Assembly: GCA_019633425.1 (NCBI GenBank)
Contig: WSUB01000180.1
Span: forward strand, 1 to 64,000
DNA from: Tulasnella sp. 424
Lineage: Eukaryota; Basidiomycota; Agaricomycetes; Cantharellales; Tulasnellaceae
Reading direction: 5' to 3'
DNA: 64,000 nucleotides
Below, piece by piece: positions 54,788 through 64,000 of the stretch (the first letter of the stretch is position 1; each line of letters opens with the position of its first letter). A program made the position numbers and the translations under genes. The notes beneath the pieces are model-generated. The model did not search any database. It saw nothing but the letters and a program-made list of their open reading frames with translations, and was not told where the DNA came from.

Positions 54788-56892
54788 TAGTGTCCCCTCT
54801 GCATAACGTACAAGCTGTCGGTTGTAGCTGATCCCTAGTACATCAGAAAGCTTATTTGACAATGTTGAGGTGAGGGGATCTGAAGAGGCTGACATTGTAG
54901 AGCTTGTTTGATAGTGCATTTTTTGTAATTGTAGATTTGGTAGCTGAAGCACTGCATGAGCAGGCTGCCAGGGGAGATATGGCAACCAGGTCAACTATTT
55001 GCATTGACAGGGGTGGTGAAAAGCATCAGATAGTCATTTAAAGCCAATCCAACTATGGAGTACCTGGCCTATTCAATATTCCTGCAGAAAACGACAATTC
55101 TGAGGGTGGAGATACAGGGACTGAAGAAGCGGTGTCCGTTCGATGCTGTTTCGCTGAATGTTCTAATAAACCTGGATCATCATTGTATCCTCTCTTTCTT
55201 ATGAGGTAGCTGTAGACAGCATGAATATAGAATAAAGGCGAAGTTAACACGGAGGACTGGCTACAGAGTTCATGAGAGTACAAGGTGTTGGAGCTGGAGG
55301 TCCATCCAGCTGATATGAGCTTCTAGGCCAGCTAAGGTGAGTGCAAAGTTATTCGGACATAGTTGTTACCTGTGATTGTTATTTGGACAGAGATTGGGAC
55401 AGGTGCTCACCTTTGCCGGATGGCACCATGTCTGACTAGAGTGAAGAACTGGTGTTGAATCCTGGGTTTACTGCTGCTAAGAACAGATTCTCATGAACAT
55501 TGCCTTACTTGAAGATAGGTCGATCATTAGGTTGACTGGGTATATCAATCACCTTGTTTTCACCTTGTCTGACCTAGCCAAGTTGGAAAGTCTTCTTGGA
55601 CCATTGTTTTGGACTTGAATTTGGCAGTGTCGAAAACATTGTTTCCAATATTCCCTTTATAGCCAATGATGAGGATGCAGATGCTATGTGCAGGGTTTGA
55701 GCTGGGGGACTGCCAATTCAGCTCGGGCCACTTGGTCCAAAGTCAACAGTGCAATAGCATCCAAGAATACAGTTGCCTTTGCACAGTGAATTGGGGGTTG
55801 TGTATTCAGTCAGATAGGGGTTTGGTGGCAGACCAAATTGTTCCTGAAGGTCCCCAACTGAGAGGGAAATAATGAGAAATATGTTGTATTCGAGGACTAT
55901 GAGTGTGAATACTCACTGCTTCCGGCATGAAAGACAGCAATTTCAAGTTCCTTAAGTGTACCTAGTCGTGTTTAGGATACCCTCATACAGCTTCTTAGCT
56001 GCTTATTTGTACTCTTGAGATCGTGACCAAGGTATGGGAATGTTTTGGCCAAGAAGTGAAGTGGGAATATGTAGGATCCTGGAAGTGCTGAGTGACAGGA
56101 TACTGGAAGGGCTGAGACTGCTGTGACTGTGTGCTGAGTGGGGTCTCATCAACACCTTCCTTTATGTCCATGGCATCTGCTTCAGCTGCCTCTTCATTGA
56201 TTTTCTCATCTGGCAACTTGAACCTTCTTGTGGAAGCTTGACAGTGTGTTTCCAGGCTCTAACAGTTCACACACAGGGATGACTAGTCAGCCATAAGCTT
56301 GCCAATCAATGGCATACACACCACATGCCTTGCCCCTTGTCAACTTCAATTACATCCAAATAGCACAAACTAGAAAATTATACATAGGTGCATACAAGGA
56401 CAAGCTACCATTGCCACATAGACATTCACTGCAGTCCCTCCTCTATCCACCCCAACCACTGTTCTTACTGTTGTCATGGTTGTGGTTATGGAGCAGGATG
56501 TAAGACATGGTGAGTACTTGGGGGAGTCTCCGTTTGTCCTTGTGTTCTACCTTTTGAGCTAAATCTCTACAGGGGGCAACAGTCTGGTGCCCATTGGTCA
56601 TGAATTTTAGATAGAGTCGTGAAGGGCATGAAAAGTGACAATGCTGTGAGCAGGGAAAGGTGTGACTTCAGGGGCAACTATGAGCAGGCAAAATTTAAGG
56701 GAAGCCTCATTGCAAGGCTAAATGGTATCCCAATTTGAATGTTGCTGAGACAAGCCTCAACTAGAATCATTGATTGTTACTGAAAGAGGGAGTTACAAAA
56801 ACAGCATCATCTAAAATGAATTCCTTCTTGCCTCCTGTTCTTCATCCCATCTTGAACAGTCCAACCCAGCTTGCCAGCCAAAGGATTGTACA
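54788..56892. other. Unassigned AT-rich stretch
   Basis: Only short frames on both strands and no domain, RNA or repeat recognised. Confidence 0.45.
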
Positions 56893-56897
56893 GATCA

Positions 56898-57213
56898 TGT
56901 GATGACCCCATCCTCACCTTGTCATGTCTTGTCACGCTCGTTCCATTATCTTATCTTCACTTGTACGCTTACGCGTTCCCTCCACTCGCTTATTCATTGC
57001 CTCATGTTGCCTCAGTCAGCGCCTCATGTTGTTACACATTCATTAGTCATAACTCCACCTTCGTTACTATATTAGTTCGACGGAATGAGGAGATCTGTCC
57101 CTCATTCCGCCTCTTGTCTACTACTCTAGTATCAGCATCTCTTTCACCTCTTGACTCTTGATCATCGATCTCGAAGCGCCTTGCCTGAACTCTTATCAAT
57201 CTCGACTCTGACA
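56898..57213 (+). mobile_element. Solo LTR (L1-related), 316 bp, TSD GATCA
   Basis: Starts TGTGATGACCCC and ends CGACTCTGACA. GATCA flanks both sides (56893-56897 and 57214-57218). It keeps the L1-like plan: a TATATT box near 57068, an AATGAGGAGA / TCCCTCATT hairpin, then CCGCCTCTTGTCTA. Diverged from the two L1 copies. Confidence 0.85.
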
Positions 57214-57218
57214 GATCA

Positions 57219-59880
57219 AGGTCAAGGCTCTGTATTTTGAATATTCTGCTTCAACTCGTCAAGGTTAGGTTAGGTTAAGGTTAATGTTGGCCAAGGTGAT
57301 GCAAGCTAAGACAAGGATGTAATTTGGACAAGTTCCTCCTGCACCTCCACAACACATTCTACAAAAGTAACCTATATAGAATGATTTAAATAGCAGGATA
57401 GGATACCAGTATTGTGCTATTGCTGGTGCTTGTATATTGTCACTCTAACCATAGGGCATAGATTATATGATCTGGTAGAAAGAGAAAGCATTTAGTAACA
57501 GGTAACAAGTAATCAACACATTTATTTTGAGCAAGTCTGCCAATATTTCCTCTCTTGTATCTCTCCCCAAAGAATAAACATAGTTATCAGGTGGCTTAAA
57601 TAGGTGATAAACCATAGGTGAAAGCAAGAGATCCTCAGCTCACTTAGAGGCTAGTTTGCGACTGGTGTAATATTATTCTAGCTCATTACCTCAGGCAATC
57701 TGGTGGTTTGGGAAGGAAAGAGGCCAGGGAGGTTTGCCTCTCTTGGGGTCCTGCAGGTGGAAGGGATGAGCGAATCTCAAAACACCCTTTCTGTACCCAG
57801 GTGGAAGCCATGGGTGGATGGTGGGTGGTGATGAATGTGCTAATTGCCAGTGAGTGACCCATGTACTGAGAATGGGGTAGAATGGGGAAGAGGGGAGAGA
57901 GGATGGTTATAGAGTGTGATATGTTCAATTTTGCCTCACTCAAGCAGCAGCACCAACTTGTGCCAGTGCTCATGTTTCAAATGCTATTTCTTATTCCTGC
58001 CTTTACTTCACATCGGATCTACTTCACATCAGAATAACTAAGTCTCATATTACATAGCCATGTCCTCTGAACTAACATACAATGAGGCAAGGTCCAGATC
58101 GTTTCCTAAATACTTTAGACATAAAGCACCTTTACAATGCAGTTCAAAAGCAACTCAGCTCATTATGAAGGCAAGAGGCATCATCATTCCTTATAAGATG
58201 CCTATGTGCCACTGCTTGCCTCCTAGTTTCTTTTTCATCCATGTAACACAATAATCTTGCTAAAGATGCTAGTAAGTATTTCCAGCTTTGGTTTAATTGT
58301 TTTTATTATCTTTTCATTAGAACGACCGCTGACTTCGACTTCTATTCCCAACCGCCGCATGACAACACCCACACCAGTGTCAGGAGCAGTTGGGGAGAAG
58401 GTTAGTAAGGGTTTTTAGCTCTGTTTCTATTGGTTTTATTACTAACTCCTACTTTTCTCATTAGCACAACTGCGCATTTCATCAGCACAACTGCAGACTT
58501 TGACTTGGACCACCAACTGCCACCTGTCAACACCCACACTGGCCACCACAGCCCTTGCTGACCTCATGAGCACTTGTGAACAAGTTTGAAGAGAGAGAGT
58601 GCATCATATTTGATTGCTAAGTTGTGAGGAATTCATTAGCTTTATGGGGACATCGAAGGCCAGAAGCAATTTTGCTGTACCCTTTGGTATTGCCCACATT
58701 GTATATACTTGTAGTTGAGGATGGAATGATGCCTGGCAGTTGACATAGTTCCACTGGGCTCAAGAGACAATATATGGTGCTTTTCTCCAATCATTTGAAC
58801 AGACCTGCCACATCACATCCAACTAGGGCCAGTTGTGAAAGTTTTGGATATGCATGGGTATAAGGAGTATGGACATACATTTGGGGTGACACAGAACTCC
58901 TCATAGGTTGCCAGCATAACCTGAAGTGCCACAGACTGGTGGGTGAAGACTGACAAGCTAGTTCCAAGGAGTGGATTTGTGTTGTAGAGTAATGGTGAAG
59001 AGCCACCTTATTTCACAGCACCAGGCTTTCTTAAGGGATTCAATGAGATTTGAACTGTAATTGTTAAGTTATGGGAGGGTTTTATCATCACTGATATAAG
59101 CAATGCGCACAAGATCTGTTGTACCATCATCTGTTGCTGTGGGTGAAGGTGTACAGTTGGTGCTGGACATGTAGGGTGAGAGTGAGGATGGGGTGTGGGG
59201 GGGGGAGGAAGTGCACTGAGGGGTATGAGATACACTGGTCACCAAATGCATGAGAACACATGTACATGTACTCACTGATCACCTGTTCTAATCAATGCAG
59301 GCGATTCCAACTTGGGTACAGCAGTAATAAAGAAGGCAAGCAGAATTAAGCGAACGGGGTTTTGCATTGAAATTTGCAAGATTTGATGAGTCAAAGATCG
59401 GAGCCAGAACAGGTAGGTAGCAAATTACCAGGAAATGTTACTCAGGATTGCAAATCCCTTATTTAATCATTTGGAGTAACCCTGCAAGGGCAAGCCATAT
59501 CAGAACAGAAGCCAAAACCCCACCCAGAGATGGAGGGAGAGATGGGGATGGAGATTGGTGGACAGGATTATGTGGAGGATAGGGAGGTTGCCAGTCAGCT
59601 CATGGGTGCTGACAAATAACTTTGTCATGTGGTAATTATAATTGGGAACAGGAGGGTAATGTGTTGCTGAAAAGAGGTGTTTTGTGTAACATGTATGTGT
59701 GGTTTTTTATTGATCTTATACCTCCCCCACATTTCAGCACCACAAAATCAACTGAGCTTTGGGTCTGTTTGTTCTAAACCACCAGTCACAGTCACTCCCA
59801 GAGGGGGTTCTGTTTTTGCTGTATGTGTTACACTGAATCCCTCACTTCGTCACCCACTACAACCCAACCTCCCTTTTCAT
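57219..59880. other. Unassigned AT-rich stretch
   Basis: Short GGTTA-type repeats near 57264-57280 and a G-run near 59193-59206. No gene supportable. Confidence 0.45.
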
Positions 59881-59884
59881 TTTC

Positions 59885-60185
59885 AGAGAGGCAAGCTCTT
59901 GAGTGAGAGTATTGCCAAGGTCTGGATCTGTTGATATCATTAGGCAGTTTCCAGGTCCTTATATTCTCCATCCCATCCACACCCACCATCCCGGTCCAGG
60001 CTAGCATCCCCTCCCCTTCCCTACCCACCAGATAACCCCCATACTCACTTTTCATGTTACTTTGGAACCCCCCCTTATTATGCCAAAGCCTATGTGCTCC
60101 AGGCAAGCATGAATTCAACAAATCCAAAACAATAACTAAAACCAATCACACATCTTCTTAGACCAGAGAGATCCTTGAATCCTGC
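59885..60185 (-). repeat. R1 repeat, copy C (partial)
   Basis: Matches 15916-16215: the block from CAGAGAGGCAAGC through AGGCAGTTTCCA, CATACTCACTTT and CAAGCATGAATTCAACAAAT. Homology resumes at 60766-60835 (ACTACCACATCTTCTGAAGG), so about 580 bp is inserted between. Confidence 0.68.
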
Positions 60186-60765
60186 TCTGCTGGCTGTTTT
60201 CAAGGATACAGTAGGCAGTTCCAAACATTCATGAGATCCACCTCAGTGAAATAACCATGAAGTGGACTCACATCATTCCTGGATATCCTACAAAACATCT
60301 CATCCCTATGGACTTTACTAAGTCCAGTTCCTCATAATCAACCAATCATTCTTGACCAAGGCCATCTTCCTACCCTCCTTAGGGCTACTCTCCTTCTCAG
60401 ACATGAGTTCTTGCTCTATTGAGTTACTCATCAAATCCATCACTTTTCCATCAAACCCTCGACCCAGATCAGCATTGAACATGGCATTGGTGCCAACACT
60501 ACTGATGGTTTCTTTGTCAACCCAGATAGTCCAACCGGCATTCTCCTTGCATCCAATGTTGCTGCCAACTCAGAGTCAGTGTCATTTTGTCAGTGGCAAT
60601 GGTGGAGTTAGCATCTACCTTACAATTGAACTGTTCTGGCTGTCCATCATCAGCTGAGGTTTAAAATCAAGCCAACTTCAAGGCGTGTAGACTCTGCTGC
60701 TGCCAACAGCTGTCAATACCCCATCAAAGCCACTATAGCTATCAACCACCTTGGGGAACTCATTT
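60186..60765. other. Insertion within R1 copy C
   Basis: Absent from copies A and B at the corresponding place. A plus-strand frame at 60352-60657 has no recognised domain. I could not define terminal repeats or a target duplication. Confidence 0.4.
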
Positions 60766-60835
60766 TGGCACTACCACATCTTCTGAAGGTCCGTTTGTAG
60801 CCCAAAAACTAAAGATCTGCAATGAAGCAATAGTT

Positions 60836-63060
60836 CTAGAACTTGTTTTTCAAGCTTCTTCCCTGTGTCTGAGCAACTAATGAGCCATTTCCAATACTGG
60901 TGGGTGTTTCTGAAAGTATCCCTGGCCATTACTATAGTTGCAAGTCATGCTGTCCCTTGGTAGGCAGAGGGACCAGGAGATCTGTTGTTGTAATTGACCA
61001 TCAAGGAAAAAGAACTACTTAAAGTATCAGTGGATACTGAGTCAATCATTGTATCAGCCAGAAAGCTAGGCAGCCACAGACCTGATTTCCCAAATGCTCC
61101 TCCAAGCTTGTCCAGCGCCTAATTGCATTCTAACTCAGACTGAAAATCAAAATCACACTCTTCTTTCCATTGTGATCTTGACATTCAGTATCTATATGAG
61201 GAGATCCTGAAGATTGTTCAGTCAAGCTTGTGGGACAGCATAGAATAACTTACTTCTACTACCTCCACTGAAGTCGATCTCAATCACAAAATTACTAAGA
61301 TGCTTGAGTCCTTCTATCATCTCTCTGGTGTTTGATAAAGGTGCAGTGCTTAACATCTTCCTTTCTTGGAGGCCATCCACAGGGGTTGAGAAGTTAGATG
61401 ATTCAGATTTGTACATGTGCTAACGTTAAGCTAGGTTAATGTTAGGTTAAGTTGGCCCTGCCTTTTAGAAGCATACAACCTGGTGAATAAGTATCTCCTA
61501 TTCGTGGGTCATGCTGTCATTGGTTTTGTAAGTTGCATTGGCTTTTAAACGAAGAATGAAGACACAAACATCATTTAAAGTCAGAGATGGCAAGTCAGAC
61601 CAGGATCATGCATTCCTCAAAGCATTTGCACATTCAGGGACAGGGCCAGTATCTATATCTCTGGAGCACAGGATGCAGGTCACATCTTTTGGTAAGCACA
61701 ATGGTGGGACATTGGCCATCGCCATCAGTGAAGACATAGACTACTTGATTTCAGTTGCAGAAAGGACTTTGAGAGTCTGACAGTTATCTGTTCATAATGA
61801 CTGCGCACTGACAGAGTATGTAGGTTAGGCCTGCATTTGCGCACTCTATAGGTTGGCCCATACAGAACACACTCCATGCTCATCCCACTAAAGCCCGGTT
61901 GTATTGCGGATATCAGGGTCATCTTGGAGTACACAAATTGGGTTCCGCCAAATTATAGGTTTAGACTTAATCAATGGGGGCAACAGTGGACTGGTGAAAT
62001 GAAATGCAACATCACTTCCCAGACTCACATCCAGTTTACTTTGTAAAGTGCCATGTGCTTCCTCAGCCTTCAGCATCTTCTCTTCCTCATCCTAGGCTTC
62101 CACAACCTCTTCCCGAACAAGAGGGGAATCCTCTAGTTCAGGGTGAACATCTGCAATAGACTTCTCAGGACACCCTTCACTGCTTGGTGCACAATGTGGT
62201 TATCCAGCTTGGCTTCTAGAGCTATAATGAACACAGCAACTTGAAGCGCCTGAAAGGCCATGTAATGAAGGAGTGCAACCCTATCAATATTGCACTAAGT
62301 CAAGGTTGGGGGGAAAAGGTCAAGACCGAAATCATAGGAAAGGAAAAGTTCCCAAGCCCAAGCCAACGTTGACACATCTGCTGCTATCAGAGTAGTGGGA
62401 TCCTGCACTCACTATTCTTTCAAAGGCGGCTCCATGATCAGCCAAAATTATTCTGGATGACAAAAGTCCGGTGGTAGTAATCGTTGTGAGATCCCATGAA
62501 GGCAAGTATGAACATTTTGAATGTCAGAGATACCATGTGCGCCTTGTGTGATTAGAGGAGTAGAGAGGGTGTAGTAAGAAGAAGTCATTGGAACTGCAAT
62601 GTAAGGTCATAGAATTTGCACAGTTGGTCTCATACTTGGAACACACGTGAAACTAAGGCTCCAACTAATTACTATACATACTGATTAGAATCAATTAAAA
62701 CCCATTACTAATTACATTAAATCCAGTGGAGAGTAGCCTATGTCGTCATTGTGAGCTAGGTAGCAGACTACACCAAATCACCTCTTTTGCATTGTATTAA
62801 TGAAATTGTTGTGCGAGGGGTCCGCAAAGGTCGTTGGGGAACTGCTACTCTGAACATCTTGCTCTTACACACATCATTGTCCAATGGTTCAGTCTCCCAA
62901 CCAGTCTCAAGGCCTTCAAGCAATGTTATCGTCTTTCTGCAGAACACATCAGGGAACAAGTCATTTTCAAGCCTGGACCAAGACTCTTCATGAAATTTTC
63001 ATCGCCTAAATATGCATATACTGATCATAACATAATGATCATGAGATTAGAAACTTAGGT
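60836..63060. other. Unassigned AT-rich stretch
   Basis: Short frames only. Nothing is recognised on either strand. Confidence 0.45.
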
Positions 63061-64000
63061 TGCATGTGCCATGCGTCGAGCATGGTGTCTATTTCTGTCA
63101 TGTACAGCCTCGTTCCGGCAAACGGCTGCTACTCGACCTCTGAACCTTGATCTGCTTTGGTCCTCACCCTTGCCATTGCCAACGCTCCCTGCCATGCCCT
63201 TGCTCCACATCCTCGACCTTGGCTATTGCTACCTGTTCCAGCACCACCTTCAGACTTTCCAATCTCCTATCTGTCAGTCCACAGGTTCTGCTTACCCATT
63301 CACTCACTCTTTCCTGCCGACATCGCGACTCTCCTGAATTTCCTTTTTCATTGCCCTACCTTCACCTCGCTGCCACGACCTTATGATTCTCCCACCTACT
63401 CTCTGATCGCCACCCTTTCCTTCCCTCTCTTCTATCCACCTCTTCCTCCCTGTTCCTCAACGCTTGTTCCGCTCCATGTCGCCGCACTTGTTCCGTGCAC
63501 CCCCCTCGCTGTCAGATGGATTGAGGCCGACACATTCACCCCATTCCACACCCACCACAACCTCCTCACGTCCCATTCCTCTCGTTTCAAAATGTATGGG
63601 GCTCACACCCTTAAGATGAGTAAATTTATTCTTTGTCTCATTCATCCTTGTCCCTGTCTGTCTGTCCCCCGCTGCAAGTCCACCTCTCCCTATCCACTTC
63701 CCCTCCATATCAGCTCCAGTCGGATACCGTCAATCCCTCAGCCTTCGGATTCGCCATCCTCAGCAACCAGTGTAAGGCTCTGGTCTTCACAATTGCAATG
63801 CTTGGCCCACGTATCCGGCAAATGGTATGCAACTGCAAAGTCTTCCTGAGATCCCATAACATACAATTCACAACGTCAAATACAACTGGAATGGTCCACA
63901 GTGGAATTCAGATCTCTTTTTATCATGGTATGTCATTGTTTCGACTTGTCCTGTCACTGAAAATCTATTCAAGAAATGACATCAGGACTATCATGCACGA
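63061..64000. other. Pyrimidine-rich end of the window
   Basis: The plus strand from 63130 to 63740 is C/T-dominated, which opens long Pro/Ser/Leu frames (230 codons at 63157-63849) with no domain. Past 63714 a different frame, with AFGFAILSNQCKALVFTIAM, stays open to the window edge and could be the start of a gene continuing outside. I cannot identify it. Confidence 0.3.

Noticed and set aside
57264..57285. GGTTAGGTTAGGTTAAGG-like run (also near 29389 and 61425) resembling telomeric repeats
   Set aside because: Only two to four irregular units, pentamer-like rather than TTAGGG, and scattered internally.
63157..63849. 230-codon open frame near the window end
   Set aside because: Lies in a C/T-dominated tract that opens frames by composition. 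Pro/Ser/Leu-rich with no domain or splice support.
1..64000. CRISPR arrays, rRNA genes, bacterial-type operons
   Set aside because: None seen. Gene structure and introns are fungal.

Overview
The window looks like a transposon-rich stretch of a filamentous basidiomycete genome, most likely an Agaricomycete. Evidence: many short GT-AG introns of 54-84 bp, pyrimidine-rich leaders, and a mobile-element set typical of Agaricomycetes: a Plavaka-type CACTA transposase, a pogo/Tigger DDE_1 transposase, a PIF/Harbinger DDE_Tnp_4 transposase, a chromovirus-like Ty3/gypsy element, a non-retroviral integrase-core gene and a TET/JBP-like dioxygenase fragment. I cannot name the species. No rRNA, CRISPR array or bacterial-style operon is present. 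All splice models are inferred by eye from splice sites, reading frame and family expectation.

Layout. 1-3878: a nearly intact, nine-exon Plavaka transposase whose 5' end lies outside the window. 4150-5444: a 5'-truncated pogo-like transposase with one stop. 5445-13930: mostly non-coding, with an integrase-core pseudogene (6189-8240) split by a 1.28 kb TIR element and then by a SINE-like module, and a TET/JBP-type fragment on the minus strand (9912-10530). 13931-31830: relics, including a solo LTR, an inverted ~1.7 kb repeat (R1), a broken Harbinger transposase (22072-23668), a spliced coiled-coil ORF (26265-27104) and a compositionally odd AT-rich block (29850-31220). 31838-36353: another solo LTR, then the most gene-like segment of the window, with two unassigned open frames and a clean four-exon gene (34897-36353). 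36950-44838: a decayed gypsy element with gag, protease, RT, RNase H, integrase, a C-terminal coiled-coil/RGG extension and a 3' LTR; no 5' LTR was seen. 44840-64000: non-coding, repeat-rich sequence with the second R1 copy, two copies of a tRNA-bearing repeat, two further solo LTRs and a third, partial R1 copy.

How the parts relate. I see no host operon or pathway. The elements are nested: a TIR element and a SINE-like module sit in the integrase gene, four solo LTRs carry perfect 5-bp target duplications, and R1 occurs in opposite orientations 36 kb apart. Most premature stops in the gypsy element, and the one in the pogo element, read as TGA where the family context suggests Arg. That fits C-to-T change at CGA codons, as expected from cytosine methylation or a RIP-like process. 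A TET/JBP-like (5-methylcytosine oxidase superfamily) fragment in the same window is thematically linked, but the fragment itself looks dead.
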